DNA of 64,000 nt. It comes from Promicromonospora panici (GTDB lineage: Bacteria > Actinomycetota > Actinomycetes > Actinomycetales > Cellulomonadaceae). The position numbers were made by a program, and so were the translations under genes. Positions 36,801-46,673 of this stretch are shown one piece after another (the stretch's first letter is position 1; every line of letters starts with the position of its first letter). Location: positions 62,001 to 126,000 of the forward strand of contig NZ_UWYY01000009.1 of NCBI RefSeq assembly GCF_900608595.1, written 5' to 3'. A model generated the notes under the pieces. The model worked only from the letters and a program-made list of their open reading frames with translations, was not told the origin of the DNA and did no database searches.

Positions 36801-37889
36801 TCACACTGCCGGCTCGCGGCCGGGCACGCCGTCGTCCGCGGTGTCCTGGGCATCCTCGGTGTCCGGAGCATCCGGAGCATCCGCGACGCCCGGGTCGCTC
36901 GCCGCCGCGTCCGCCGCCCGGCGCAGCGCGCCGAGGATCCCGTCGGCGGTGAGCGAGCCGACGACGTCGCCCGACTCCCCCACGACCGGAACCCGGCCCA
37001 TCGCCGAGCCCGGCAGCGCCGCGACCGCCTCGAACGCGTCGGTCAGGCGCCCACCGAGCCGGACGGGCGCGGGCGCCGGCTCGACTATCCGCTCCGCGCC
37101 CTCCAGATCGGCGGTCTGGACGCGGGCGAGGGCGAGCATGCGGGACGCGGCGCCCTCGCCGGTGAAGTCCCGCACGCGGTCCGACGCCGGGTGGGCCAGG
37201 ACCGCGAGCGGGCTCGCCACCTGCTCGAGCACCCCGCCACGGGACAGCACGGCGATCCGGTCGCCGAGGCGCGCCGCCTCGTCGATGTCGTGCGTCACGA
37301 GGATCACGGTGGTCCCGGTCTCGCGCTGGATGCGCTGGAACTCCGCCTGCAGGTGCCGCCGGAACTCCGGGTCGACGGCGCCGAACGGCTCGTCCATCAG
37401 GAGCACCGGCGGGTCGGTCGCGAGCGCGCGGGCCACGCCGATGCGCTGACGTTCGCCGCCGGACAGCTCGTGGGGGTACCGCTTGGCATAGGTGGCGGCG
37501 GGCAGACCCACCAGGTCCAGCAGCTCGGTCACGCGCGCCCGCGTGCGCTTCCGGTCCCAGCCGAGCAGGCCGGGCACCGTCGCGATGTTCGCCTCGACCG
37601 TGCGGTGCGGGAACAGCCCGACGTTCTGGATCACGTAGCCGATACGGCGGCGCAAAGCCACGGGGTCGGTGTCGGTGACGTCCTCGCCGTCGAGCAGTAT
37701 GCGGCCCGACGTCGGCTCCACCAGGCGGTTCACCATGCGTAGCGTGGTGGACTTGCCGCAGCCCGACGGGCCGACCAGGGCCAGCACCTCGTGCTCGCGC
37801 ACGGCGAGGCTCAGCCCTTCGACGGCGACGGTTCCGTCCCCGTACGCCTTACGGACGTTGTCCAGCTCGATCACGGTGCGCGCAGCCAT
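36801..37889 (-). CDS. Glycine-betaine/choline-type ABC importer ATPase (OpuCA-like)
   Basis: 362 residues from ATG 37889 ([20 protein letters not shown]). The frame opens earlier but that part is promoter. Walker [10 protein letters not shown], the osmoprotectant-type [12 protein letters not shown] signature after ELSGG, Walker [18 protein letters not shown]-loop [13 protein letters not shown]-like segment near 300 ([20 protein letters not shown]) is the ionic-strength sensor in OpuA/OpuC relatives; only one CBS repeat is clear. An acidic Asp-Ala tail ends the protein. It is divergent from the permease and binding-protein genes of the same importer. Confidence 0.88.
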   Translation of the reverse strand: MAARTVIELDNVRKAYGDGTVAVEGLSLAVREHEVLALVGPSGCGKSTTLRMVNRLVEPTSGRILLDGEDVTDTDPVALRRRIGYVIQNVGLFPHRTVEANIATVPGLLGWDRKRTRARVTELLDLVGLPAATYAKRYPHELSGGERQRIGVARALATDPPVLLMDEPFGAVDPEFRRHLQAEFQRIQRETGTTVILVTHDIDEAARLGDRIAVLSRGGVLEQVASPLAVLAHPASDRVRDFTGEGAASRMLALARVQTADLEGAERIVEPAPAPVRLGGRLTDAFEAVAALPGSAMGRVPVVGESGDVVGSLTADGILGALRRAADAAASDPGVADAPDAPDTEDAQDTADDGVPGREPAV

Positions 37890-37932
37890 GTCGTCGAACC
37901 TACCGGGTGTCACCCACGGTACGGTCGGAGGC

Positions 37933-38592
37933 ATGCCCGGCAACCCCTGGTTCTCCTGGTCCTACGTGGTCGACAACGCGCCCGTGCTGTGGGAACGCAC
38001 GGTCGAGCATGCCGGCGTGACGATCGAGGCCGTCGCGATCTCGGCCGCCATCGCCATCCCGCTGGGGGCACTGGTCTCCCGGTTCCGGTGGCTGTCCGGG
38101 CCGGTGCTCGGCACGGTCGCCGTCATGTACACGGTGCCGTCGCTGGCGCTGTTCGCGATCCTGGCGCCGCTGCTCGGGATCGGCCGCACGCCCGTCCTGG
38201 TGGGCCTGGTGGTCTACGCACTGCTCATCATCCTGCGCAACACCGTGGCCGGGCTCGCCACCGTGGACCCCGCTGTGCTCGACGCGGCCCGCGGCCTCGG
38301 CTACGGGCCGGGCCGGATGCTCGTCCAGGTGGCCATGCCGAGCGCGTTGCCGAGCATCGTCGCCGGGCTGCGGCTGGCCACCGTGTCCACCGTGGCGCTC
38401 GTCACCGTCGGTGTGGTGGTCGGCTACGGCGGGCTCGGGCAGCTCATGTTCCAGGGCTTCCGCAACAACTTCTACCGGGCCGAGATCATGACGGCCACGC
38501 TCGCGACCATCCTGCTCGCCCTCGTGCTGGACCTCGCCCTCTGGGCGGCCGGCAGAGCCCTGACCCCCTGGCTGCGCAGGAGGACCGCATGA
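37933..38592 (+). CDS. OpuC-type ABC importer permease 1
   Basis: 219 residues, five to six membrane helices. Core: [20 protein letters not shown], then the EAA loop [20 protein letters not shown] and [17 protein letters not shown], typical of OpuCB/OpuCD. GGAGG lies only 1 nt before ATG 37933, too close for normal use. TACGGT 8 nt upstream could be the -10 of a leaderless mRNA. It overlaps the next permease gene by ATGA. Confidence 0.88.
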   Translation: MPGNPWFSWSYVVDNAPVLWERTVEHAGVTIEAVAISAAIAIPLGALVSRFRWLSGPVLGTVAVMYTVPSLALFAILAPLLGIGRTPVLVGLVVYALLIILRNTVAGLATVDPAVLDAARGLGYGPGRMLVQVAMPSALPSIVAGLRLATVSTVALVTVGVVVGYGGLGQLMFQGFRNNFYRAEIMTATLATILLALVLDLALWAAGRALTPWLRRRTA

Positions 38593-39326
38593 CCGCCCCC
38601 ACCGGCGTCGTCGACCAGGCCTTCGTGTGGCTCAACGACCCCCTGACCTGGACCGAGCCCGGCGGCCTGCTCGAGCTGACCGGCGAGCACCTGCTCATGA
38701 CCGCCGCCGCTGTCGGCGCCGCCGCGGCGCTCGCGATCCCGCTCGGCGCATGGCTGGGGCACAGCGGCCGGGGCGCGGGCCTCGTCGTCTGGCTCACCAA
38801 CACCTCCCGGGCGCTGCCGACGCTCGGCATCATCCTGCTGCTCGCCGCGGGCGGGCTGTTCGGCAACACGGCCACCGTCATCGCCGCCGCGTTCTTCGCC
38901 GTGCCCGTGCTCCTGGTCAACACCTACGAGGGGGTACGCGGCGCCGACCCCGACGCACGCGACGCCGCCCGCGGCATGGGCATGAGCGGCGGCCGCATCC
39001 TGCTGCAGGTCGAGCTGCCGCTCGCCACCACCCTCGTCTCCGCCGGGCTGCGGACCACCATCGTTCAGGTCGTGGCCACGATCCCGCTCGCGGCGCTCGC
39101 CGGCGGCGGCGGCCTGGGCCAGGTCATCGCGTTCGGCATGGGCACGCAGCGATACGGCGAGGTGCTCGCCGGCGGCATCGTGGTCGCGGCGCTGTGCCTC
39201 GCGATCGACGCCGTCCTCGCGATCGGCCAGCGCCTGGCCACCCCCGCGCCGCTGCGCGTGGGCGCGGCCACCCGACGACGGCGCTCCGCGCCCGCACCAC
39301 CACGGTTCGACACCGGCACCGTCTGA
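38589..39326 (+). CDS. OpuC-type ABC importer permease 2
   Basis: 245 residues, ATGA overlap with permease 1 and AGGAGG just upstream. Same fold as its neighbour: [23 protein letters not shown] loop [35 protein letters not shown]. It has an Arg/Pro-rich cytoplasmic tail. The two permeases form the heterodimeric channel for the ATPase encoded divergently. Confidence 0.88.
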   Translation: MTAPTGVVDQAFVWLNDPLTWTEPGGLLELTGEHLLMTAAAVGAAAALAIPLGAWLGHSGRGAGLVVWLTNTSRALPTLGIILLLAAGGLFGNTATVIAAAFFAVPVLLVNTYEGVRGADPDARDAARGMGMSGGRILLQVELPLATTLVSAGLRTTIVQVVATIPLAALAGGGGLGQVIAFGMGTQRYGEVLAGGIVVAALCLAIDAVLAIGQRLATPAPLRVGAATRRRRSAPAPPRFDTGTV

Positions 39327-39486
39327 AGCCGACCTGCACCGACAGGGGGCAGGCCCCGGCCCTCGGAGAATGTAACGAGAATCTCACGGGTGGCTTTATC
39401 TCTTGCCTTCCATCGCTCACCGGGGTCGAATGGGACAGATCGAAGCCGTAGAACAGTTGTACGCCACCCACGTTCGGAGACATTCG

Positions 39487-40518
39487 ATGAAGTTCCCCCG
39501 TACGCACGTGTCCCTGCCCCGGGCGCTCGGCGCCGCGGCGGCCGTTGCGAGCCTCACCTTCCTGGCCGCCTGCGGCACGCCGGGCTCCGCCGGAGGGAGC
39601 GGCAGCGCCTCGACGGGCGGCGGCGGCAGCATGGCCGCTTGCGAAGCGGCCCCGGGCGACGAGCTCGTGGTGCTCGAGGACGACAAGCAGCTGCAGACCG
39701 TCGACAACATCATCCCGGCGGTCAACGCGGCAGCAATCGAGGGCGACGACACGCTCGTCCCGCTCCTCGACACCGTGTCGGCCGCCCTCGACACCGACAC
39801 CCTCATCGGCCTGAACAAGGCCGTCGACGTCGACCGCCGCAGCTCCGAGGAGGTCGCCCAGGAGTTCGTGGCCGACGCCGGCCTCGACAACCCCGAGCAG
39901 AGCGGTAGCGGAGAGATCGCCATCGGCGCCGCCGACTTCGCCGAGAGTGCCACGCTGGGCAACATCTACGCGACGGTCCTGAACGCCGCCGGGTACGAGG
40001 CCACGGTCACGACCATCGGCAACCGCGAGGCCTACCTCCCCGCACTGGAGAGCGGCGAGCAGGTCCAGGTGATCCCCGAGTACGTGGGCACGCTCACCGA
40101 GTTCATCAACAAGGACGTCAACGGGGCCGACGCCGAGGCGGTCGCCAGCAGCGACCTCGATGCCACCGCGGAGGCGCTGACGGGCCTGGGCGAGGAGGTC
40201 GGCCTTGTGTTCGGCGAGCCCTCGCCCGCGCAGGACCAGAACGCGTTCGCCGTGACCAAGGCGTTCGCGGACGAGCACGGCGTGACCTCGCTGAGCGAGC
40301 TCGCCGAGGCCTGTGGCGGTCTGGTGCTGGGCGGCCCGCCGGAGTGCACGGAGCGCCCGTTCTGCCAGCCGGGCCTCGAGGAGACCTACGGCCTGGAGTT
40401 CGCGGACTTCCGCTCGCTCGACGCCGGCGGCCCGCTGACCAAGTCGGCCCTCCAGCAGGGCGAGGTCACCCTGGGCCTGGTCTTCAGCTCGGACGGCTCC
40501 CTCACGCCCACCTCGTGA
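39487..40518 (+). CDS. OpuC-type substrate-binding lipoprotein, circularly permuted
   Basis: 343 residues. ATG 39487; GGAG upstream. The lipobox (LTFLAAC) gives lipidated Cys29. The domain order is unusual. The segment DELVVLEDDKQLQTVDNIIP to VDVDRRSSEEVAQEF (about 57-135) is the part that normally ends OpuCC/OsmF-type proteins. It is followed by the normal beginning, GEIAIGAADFAESATLGNIY, then NREAYLPALESGEQVQVIPE, LVLGGPPECTER and GGPLTKSALQQGEVTLGLVF, where the protein stops. All pieces of one fold are present once, in rotated order. Binds glycine betaine, choline or a similar quaternary amine by family inference. Confidence 0.85.
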   Translation: MKFPRTHVSLPRALGAAAAVASLTFLAACGTPGSAGGSGSASTGGGGSMAACEAAPGDELVVLEDDKQLQTVDNIIPAVNAAAIEGDDTLVPLLDTVSAALDTDTLIGLNKAVDVDRRSSEEVAQEFVADAGLDNPEQSGSGEIAIGAADFAESATLGNIYATVLNAAGYEATVTTIGNREAYLPALESGEQVQVIPEYVGTLTEFINKDVNGADAEAVASSDLDATAEALTGLGEEVGLVFGEPSPAQDQNAFAVTKAFADEHGVTSLSELAEACGGLVLGGPPECTERPFCQPGLEETYGLEFADFRSLDAGGPLTKSALQQGEVTLGLVFSSDGSLTPTS

Positions 40519-40519
40519 T

Positions 40520-40627
40520 GCCGAGGTAGAACTGGGGCGAGGTAGAACTGGGGCGAGACAGAACTGGGGCCGGAGCGCTGATCAGCGCTCCGGCCCCAGT
40601 TCTGTCTCGCCACAGTTCTACCTCGGC
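40520..40627. terminator. Long bidirectional hairpin with tandem 16-bp units in one arm
   Basis: The core stem pairs 40552-40581 with 40582-40611 (30 bp, no loop, centre TGATCA). The left arm holds three 16-bp tandem units, GAGGTAGAACTGGGGC twice (40523-40538, 40539-40554) and GAGACAGAACTGGGGC (40555-40570). The right arm has only two such units in reverse complement, one with a base change. The outer GCCGAGGTAGAACTG pairs with 40613-40627. It lies between convergent genes and serves both as terminator. Confidence 0.75.
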
Positions 40628-40637
40628 AACCTGGGTC

Positions 40638-42242
40638 CTACAGGCCGTAGGACTCCAGGAAGCGGAGCCAGACCTCGCTGACCGTCGGGTACGCGGGAAC
40701 CGCGTGCCACAGCCGGTCGAGCGGCACCTCGCCGACGACGGCGATCGTCGCCGCGTGCAGCATCTCCCCGGCGTCGGGCCCCACGAAGGTGGCGCCCACC
40801 AGGACCCGCCGCTGCGTGTCGACCAGCACCTGGGCACGGCCGGTGTACCCGGGCGTCTCCACGCTCGCGCCCGACACCCAGGACAGGTCGTACGACACGG
40901 TCTCCACGGGAATCCCCGCCGAACGCGCCTCGTGCTCCGTCGGCCCCACCCAGCTCACCTGCGGCTGCGTGAACACGACCTGGACGCGCGCGGTCTCGTC
41001 GGCGGTCGCGGCATACCGCGACCACGGCTTGCCCTCCTGCCCGACGGCGGGCTCCGGGTCGCCCCTGGTCGGTGACCGATCTCCCGCCTCCGTGCCGTAC
41101 CGCGCGGCCACCACGTCGCCGACGATCCGCGCCTGGTACTTGCCGTGGTGGGTCGTCGGCGCGCGGCCGGTGACGTCGCCGCAGGCGTACAGCCAGCCGC
41201 CCGGCACGCCTGTGACCTGCAGCGAGTCGTCGACCACCAGCGCCCCGCCGCGGCCCAGCGCCGACTCGGACAGGCCCACGCGCTCCACGCCCAGGTCCGC
41301 CGTACGCGGCACCCGGCCGGTCGCCACGAGGATCTCGGCGGCGGTGATCTTCTCGCCGTCGGCCAGGGTGACGGTGACAGGGCCGGGCGCGCTGTCCTCG
41401 AGCGTAGTGCCGGGCCGCTCGACCGAGGCGGCCTCGGTGCCCGTGCGGACGTCCACGCCGAGCTTGCGCAGCGCCTCCTCGACCATCTCTCCCGCGAACG
41501 GCTCCGCGTTCGACAGCAGACCCCCGCGGGCCAGGAGCGTGACCTGCGCGCCGAGGTCCGTGTACGCGTTGGCCATCTCGACGCCGACGACGCCGCCCCC
41601 GATGACGACGAGCGACTCGGGGACGGCGTCCGCCGCCGTCGCCTCGCGGCTCGACCAGGGCGCCGCCTCCGCGAGTCCCGGGGTGTTCGGCAGGACGGGG
41701 ACGCTGCCGGTCGCGACGATCACCGCATGCCGTGCCCGCAGGAGCCGGGTCACCGGCTCCTCACCCGTGTCGGCCTCCCCGAGGCCGCTGTCCGCTCCGC
41801 CCTCCGCGACGCCGTCCGAGCCGTCGGCCCCGGACCCGGACCCGACCGCGGCCACCGGCGGCACCGTGACCTCGACGAGCCGCTCCCCGGCCAGCCGCCC
41901 GTGCCCGCGCACGAGCGTCAGGCCGGCGCCCTCGACCCAGGAGACCTGCCCGGCGTCGTCCCAGTTGCTGGTGATCTCGTCGCGCCGGGCGAAAACGGCG
42001 GCGACGTCGGGCGCGCCGGGGTCCCGCAGGCCCGGGGTGTCCCTGGCCAGGGCGCGCACAGCGCCCGCGCGCAGCAGCACCTTGGACGGCATGCAGGCCC
42101 AGTACGAGCACTCCCCGCCGACCAGCTCCGACTCGACGACCGCCACGGACAAGCCGGTCCGTGACGCACGGTCAGCCGCATTCTCGCCGACGGCGCCGCC
42201 GCCGATGACCACGACGTCGAACAATTCCTCCGAAAGACTCAT
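40638..42242 (-). CDS. FAD-dependent pyridine nucleotide-disulfide oxidoreductase
   Basis: 534 residues. FAD-binding VVVIGGGAVGENAADRA; redox disulfide GGECSYWACMPSKVLLR (Cys-x4-Cys); NAD(P) site LVVIGGGVVGVEMANAY; second FAD motif GWLYACGDVTG. The C-terminal dimer domain has VPAYPTVSEVWLRFLE, where the family's His-Pro-Thr catalytic motif reads Tyr-Pro-Thr, so the proton relay differs from lipoamide dehydrogenase or mercuric reductase. An Asp/Gly/Ser-rich insertion (about 132-160) is unusual. The substrate is unknown. The tex terminator lies upstream, the large shared hairpin downstream. Confidence 0.82.
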   Translation of the reverse strand: MSLSEELFDVVVIGGGAVGENAADRASRTGLSVAVVESELVGGECSYWACMPSKVLLRAGAVRALARDTPGLRDPGAPDVAAVFARRDEITSNWDDAGQVSWVEGAGLTLVRGHGRLAGERLVEVTVPPVAAVGSGSGADGSDGVAEGGADSGLGEADTGEEPVTRLLRARHAVIVATGSVPVLPNTPGLAEAAPWSSREATAADAVPESLVVIGGGVVGVEMANAYTDLGAQVTLLARGGLLSNAEPFAGEMVEEALRKLGVDVRTGTEAASVERPGTTLEDSAPGPVTVTLADGEKITAAEILVATGRVPRTADLGVERVGLSESALGRGGALVVDDSLQVTGVPGGWLYACGDVTGRAPTTHHGKYQARIVGDVVAARYGTEAGDRSPTRGDPEPAVGQEGKPWSRYAATADETARVQVVFTQPQVSWVGPTEHEARSAGIPVETVSYDLSWVSGASVETPGYTGRAQVLVDTQRRVLVGATFVGPDAGEMLHAATIAVVGEVPLDRLWHAVPAYPTVSEVWLRFLESYGL

Positions 42243-42309
42243 GTCGTCATCGTGACCCGCTGACGTCCCGATCGCCAGGGGGCTCGACGCCGCAGAACCT
42301 TACGAAATT

Positions 42310-42347
42310 GTCAGATGCGCAGGTCACCCGTGACCTGCGCATCTGAC
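42310..42347 (-). terminator. Perfect hairpin terminator after tex
   Basis: GTCAGATGCGCAGGTCAC (42310-42327) and its exact complement (42330-42347), 18-bp stem with 2-nt loop, 10 bp past the tex stop. Arm sequence is closely related to the hairpin at 34016-34065. Confidence 0.8.
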
Positions 42348-42357
42348 CCGCCGGAGC

Positions 42358-44799
42358 TCAGGCCAGGCCGGCCCGGCGCAGCGCGTCCGCCATCGCGGTG
42401 TCCGCCGGAGCGGGGCGGCCACGGCCACCCTGCCCGCCGCGGCCGCCCTGGCCCTGCGCGCCCTGCCCCCCGCGCCCGCCCTGACCGCGCCCGTCGCGGC
42501 CGCCCTGCCGTCCGCCGCCCTTCCGGACGCCACCGCCCTGGCCGTCCTGCGCGCCGGAGCCCTGCCCGCCCGACCCCTGACCACCGGAGCGGGAGCCGCC
42601 AGAGGTCCGCCCGCCGGGGGCGGCACCGACCTCGTCGTCCAGGCGCAGCGTCAGGGAGACCCGCTTGCGCTGCAGGTCCACGTCCATGACCTTCACCTTG
42701 ACGATGTCGCCCGACTTCACCACCTCGCGCGGGTCGCTGACGAAGTTCTTGGACATCGCGGAGACGTGCACGAGACCGTCCTGGTGCACGCCGATGTCGA
42801 CGAACGCGCCGAACGCCGCGACATTCGTGACCTGCCCCTCCAGCACCATGCCGGGCAGCAGGTCGCCGAGCGTCTCGACGCCGTCCGCGAACGACGCCGT
42901 GGTGAACGCCGGACGCGGGTCGCGACCGGGCTTCTCCAGCTCGGCGAAGATGTCGGTGACCGTGGGCAGACCGAACGTCTCGTCCACGAACTCGGTGGGC
43001 CGCAGCGTGCGCAGGGCGCCGCCGTTGCCGATGAGGGCCTGCACGTCCGCGCCCGACGCCGTCACGATGCGCCTGGCCAGCGGGTATGCCTCGGGGTGCA
43101 CCGATGACGCGTCCAGCGGTTCCTCGCCGCCCGAGACCTTGAGGAAGCCCGCACACTGCTCGAACGCCTTGGGGCCCAGACGCGGCACCTTCTTCAGCGC
43201 GGCACGCGACGAGTACGGGCCGTTGGCGTCGCGGTGGGCCACGATGTTCTCGGCGAGCGTCGAGGTGATGCCGGAGACCCGCGACAGCAGCGGCACCGAC
43301 GCGGTGTTGAGGTCCACGCCGACGCCGTTCACGCAGTCCTCCACCACGGCGTCCAGCGAACGCGACAGCTTGGTCTCGGTGATGTCGTGCTGGTACTGGC
43401 CCACGCCGATCGACTTGGGGTCGATCTTGACGAGCTCGGCGAGCGGGTCCTGCAGCCGGCGCGCGATGGAGACCGCGCCCCGGATCGAGACGTCGAGGTC
43501 TGGCAGCTCCGCGCTGGCATAGGCCGACGCCGAGTACACGGACGCGCCGGCCTCGGACACGATCGCCTTGGTCAGGCCGAGGTCGGGCGCCTTCTTCATG
43601 AGGTCGGCGGCCAGCCGCTCGGTCTCGCGCGACGCCGTCCCGTTACCGATCGCCACGAGGTCGACGTCGTGCTTCTTGGCGAGCCGCGCCAGCACGGCGA
43701 GCGACTCGTCCCAGCGGTTCGCAGGAGCGTGCGGGTAGATCGTCGCGTGCTCCACGACCTTGCCGGTGGCGTCCACGACGGCGACCTTGACGCCGGTACG
43801 CAGGCCCGGGTCGAGCCCCATCGTGGCCCGCGTGCCGGCGGGCGCCGCGAGCAGCAGGTCGCGCAGGTTCGCCGCGAACACGCGCACTGCCTCGTCCTCC
43901 GCCTCGGAGCGCAGCCGCAGCCGCACGTCGATGCCGAGGTGCACCAGGATCTTGGTGCGCCACGCCCAGCGGACCGTGTCGGTGAGCCAGCGGTCGGCCG
44001 GCCGACCCTGGTTCGTGATCTCGAACTGGTGCGCGATCGTGGCCTCGTACGACGTCGGCACGCCGGCCTCGATGCCCTCCTCCGGCTCGATCGTCAGGTC
44101 CAGCACGCCCTCCTTCTCGCCCCGGAACAGGGCGAGCACCCGATGCGAGGGCAGGCTGGACAGGGCCTCACCGAACTCGAAGTAGTCGGAGAACTTGGCG
44201 CCCTTGTCCTGTTCCCCGTCGCGGACGGCGGACAGCATGCGGCCCCGCTTCCAGAGCCGCTCACGCAATGTGCCGATCAGGTCGGCGTCCTCGCCCATGC
44301 GCTCGACGAGGATCGCGCGGGCGCCGTCGAGCGCCGCCGCCGTGTCGGCCACGCCCTTGTCCGTGTCGACGTACGCGCCGGCGGCCGCCGTCGGGTCGAG
44401 CGACGGGTCACCCAGCAGCGCGTCGGCGAGCGGCTCCAGGCCGGCCTCGCGCGCGATCTGCGCCTTGGTGCGCCGCTTCGGCTTGTACGGGAGGTAGATG
44501 TCCTCCAACCGTGACTTGGTCTCGGCGGACAGGATCTGGGCGCGCAGCTCGTCCGTGAGCTTGCCCTGCTCGTCCACCGACGCCAGGATCGCGGCGCGCC
44601 GCTCCTCCAGCTCACGCAGGTACCGCAGCCGCTCCTCGAGGGTGCGCAGCTGCGCGTCGTCGAGCGTGCCCGTGACCTCCTTGCGGTAGCGAGCGATGAA
44701 CGGCACGGTCGCGCCGCCGTCGAGCAGGTCGACCGCGGCCGTGACCTGCCCTTCCCGAACGCCCAGCTCCTCGGCGATCCGCCGATTGATACTTGCCAC
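42358..44799 (-). CDS. tex: Tex-family RNA-binding protein
   Basis: 813 residues from GTG 44799 (AAGGGA just upstream). Tex N-terminal domain ([38 protein letters not shown]), YqgF/RuvC-like domain ([17 protein letters not shown]), helix-hairpin-helix repeats ([39 protein letters not shown]), and a C-terminal S1 domain ([20 protein letters not shown] to [18 protein letters not shown]). A disordered Gly/Gln/Arg-rich tail of about 70 residues follows ([13 protein letters not shown]), longer than in most bacteria and RGG-like. Tex binds RNA polymerase and RNA and affects expression of toxin and stress genes. Confidence 0.95.
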   Translation of the reverse strand: MASINRRIAEELGVREGQVTAAVDLLDGGATVPFIARYRKEVTGTLDDAQLRTLEERLRYLRELEERRAAILASVDEQGKLTDELRAQILSAETKSRLEDIYLPYKPKRRTKAQIAREAGLEPLADALLGDPSLDPTAAAGAYVDTDKGVADTAAALDGARAILVERMGEDADLIGTLRERLWKRGRMLSAVRDGEQDKGAKFSDYFEFGEALSSLPSHRVLALFRGEKEGVLDLTIEPEEGIEAGVPTSYEATIAHQFEITNQGRPADRWLTDTVRWAWRTKILVHLGIDVRLRLRSEAEDEAVRVFAANLRDLLLAAPAGTRATMGLDPGLRTGVKVAVVDATGKVVEHATIYPHAPANRWDESLAVLARLAKKHDVDLVAIGNGTASRETERLAADLMKKAPDLGLTKAIVSEAGASVYSASAYASAELPDLDVSIRGAVSIARRLQDPLAELVKIDPKSIGVGQYQHDITETKLSRSLDAVVEDCVNGVGVDLNTASVPLLSRVSGITSTLAENIVAHRDANGPYSSRAALKKVPRLGPKAFEQCAGFLKVSGGEEPLDASSVHPEAYPLARRIVTASGADVQALIGNGGALRTLRPTEFVDETFGLPTVTDIFAELEKPGRDPRPAFTTASFADGVETLGDLLPGMVLEGQVTNVAAFGAFVDIGVHQDGLVHVSAMSKNFVSDPREVVKSGDIVKVKVMDVDLQRKRVSLTLRLDDEVGAAPGGRTSGGSRSGGQGSGGQGSGAQDGQGGGVRKGGGRQGGRDGRGQGGRGGQGAQGQGGRGGQGGRGRPAPADTAMADALRRAGLA

Positions 44800-45239
44800 T
44801 TGTCCCTTACCTCACTTCTCGAAGGTCGGGACAGATTGTGCCCGGAGCCACTGACACTTGTCGCCTCCATCGGCGCGTTTCGCCGTCCGCAGCCCGCGAC
44901 GTCGAACTCACATCTCATGAGCCGACGCCGCGGAGCGAATGTTCACGAAGCTGGTCGGGGTCCCGCTGGACACTGCGGCCGGCGCCCACGCGCCTGGTAT
45001 GGGCACCCGGGGTTGGCCCCGATGACTTCGGTCAGTTGCACGGCATCTGATGTGACTTCGGTCTGTTGCACTGAGATCGGTCAAACAAACGACCGATCTC
45101 AGTGCAACCGACCGAAGTCAGCGCCAGCACCGTGCAACCGACCGAAGTCAGCCACGGCGTCGAGCCGAGCTCCCGCAAGTCTGCTCACCATCACGACACA
45201 AGAAGTCGAACCCACTCAGTCGCCCCCCAGGAGAGACCC
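44800..45239. other. Divergent intergenic region between tex and serpin
   Basis: 440 bp without a convincing gene. It holds the promoters of the divergent tex (GTG 44799) and serpin (GTG 45240) and the nested inverted repeat at 45024-45149. A short open frame at 44800-45336 runs through the repeat and the serpin start and has no coding character. I see no tRNA or riboswitch fold. Confidence 0.5.
45024..45149. repeat. Nested inverted repeat element
   Basis: Inner arms 45054-45082 and 45091-45119 (29 bp, one mismatch, 8-nt loop CAAACAAA-like) are nested inside outer arms near 45024-45043 and 45130-45149. All four arms begin or end with the same word GACTTCGGTC-n-GTTGCAC. It lies in a divergent promoter region, so it is not simply a terminator of either flanking gene. 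Confidence 0.75.
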
Positions 45240-46556
45240 GTGCAGCGTCGCCGCAGAACCGCCCACCCCACCCGCCGCCGTACGACGGCGGCCGCGGCTG
45301 CGGCCGCCGCGATGCTCGCAGCGGCCCTCGCCCTGACCGCATGCGGCGGACCCGCCCCGGACGAGGGCCTGGAGCGCTCGGACGCGGAACGCCTGGTCAT
45401 CACGCCCGCCGACGCGCCCGCGAGCGCCGACGCCGTCGCGGCGACCGAGGAGCTGGGCCTGCTCGCACTGCGCGCGACCGCCGAGCCCGACGCGAACGCC
45501 CTGGTCTCCCCGGCGTCCCTGAGCTTCGCCCTGGCACTGCTCGCCGAGGGCGCGCGCGGGAAGACCGCCGCGTCCCTGGACGCCGCGCTCGGCGCGACCG
45601 GCGAGGACCGTACCTCCGCCTACAACGCACTTCAGGGGGCGCTCGCCGAGCACGACGGCGACCCCGCCGTCGCGCAGGACGACGAGCTCCCCGACGAGCC
45701 GGTGCTGCACCTGGCGAACCAGGCGGTGCTCGACGACGGCCTTACCGTCGAGGAGGCCTACCTCGACGCCCTGGCGACCTCGTTCGACGCCGGCGTCCAG
45801 CGCACCGACCTGGCGAGCGACGAGGGCAAGAAGGTGCTGGACGCCTGGGTGAACGAGCACACCGGCGGCCTGATCGAGAAGTCGGCGATCGAGCCCGACC
45901 CGTTGCTGCGCCTGGTGCTGCAGAACGCGATACTCCTCGCCGCGGGCTGGGAGACCCCGTTCCAGGAGTCCACCACGAGGGACGAGGACTTCACCGGCCC
46001 CGACGGCACGGCGCCCACCGAGATGCTGCACGGAACCGAGAGCTGGGCCTATGCGACCCACGACGGGTGGGCCGCGGTCCGGCTCCCCTACATCGACGCG
46101 TTCCATGCAGACGTGCTCCTCCCGCCGTCCGGCACCGATCCTGCGGAGATCACGCCCCAGACGCTGGCCGTCCTCCACGAGGCCCTCGGCACGGAGGGGC
46201 CACGGCTGGTCGAGCTCGCCATGCCGACCCTGGAGCTCGAGCCGCCGATCCTGGACCTGGCTCCGGCGCTGGAGGAGGCGGGCCTGGCAGGCCTGTACGA
46301 CGGCGCGGACCTGTCCGGCATCAGCACCACCGAGCCGCTGGAGGTGAGCCAGGTGATGCAGCAGGCGTATCTGAGCCTGGACGAGGACGGCACCGTCGCG
46401 GCCGCCGTCACCGAGATCGGGATGGAGACCAGCGGCATCGCGCCGGGCGATGGTCCGGTCCGGATGATCGTCGACCGCCCGTACCTGCTGCGGATCGCCC
46501 ACACCGAGACCAGCCTCCCCCTCTTCCTGGCGGCCGTGCGCAGCCCGCAGCACTGA
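45240..46556 (+). CDS. Serpin (serine protease inhibitor) lipoprotein
   Basis: 438 residues from GTG 45240; AGGAGA (45229-45234) upstream. Arg-rich head, hydrophobic Ala stretch and lipobox LALTAC, so the protein is anchored outside. Serpin core: NALVSPASLSFALALLAEGA, VLHLANQAVLDDGL, VNEHTGGLIEKSAI, LVLQNAILLAAGWETPF. The hinge of the reactive-centre loop is intact (LDEDGTVAAAVTEIGMETSG), which predicts an inhibitory serpin, and the end RPYLLRIAHTETSLPLFLAA is canonical. It traps serine or cysteine proteases irreversibly. Bacterial serpins protect against host, competitor or own secreted proteases. Confidence 0.9.
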   Translation: MQRRRRTAHPTRRRTTAAAAAAAAMLAAALALTACGGPAPDEGLERSDAERLVITPADAPASADAVAATEELGLLALRATAEPDANALVSPASLSFALALLAEGARGKTAASLDAALGATGEDRTSAYNALQGALAEHDGDPAVAQDDELPDEPVLHLANQAVLDDGLTVEEAYLDALATSFDAGVQRTDLASDEGKKVLDAWVNEHTGGLIEKSAIEPDPLLRLVLQNAILLAAGWETPFQESTTRDEDFTGPDGTAPTEMLHGTESWAYATHDGWAAVRLPYIDAFHADVLLPPSGTDPAEITPQTLAVLHEALGTEGPRLVELAMPTLELEPPILDLAPALEEAGLAGLYDGADLSGISTTEPLEVSQVMQQAYLSLDEDGTVAAAVTEIGMETSGIAPGDGPVRMIVDRPYLLRIAHTETSLPLFLAAVRSPQH

Positions 46557-46673
46557 CCGCCGGCGCCCCGCCGTCGACCATTGACCCGAGCACCCACCGC
46601 CAGTAGCGTGCGCACCAAAACGGGTGAAACCGCACTTCCGCGGCCGGATCCCCCCAGCACGAGGAGGTGCTCC

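Noticed and set aside
40520..40627. Tandem 16-bp units as a CRISPR array
   Set aside because: Units are contiguous with no spacers, and there are no cas genes.
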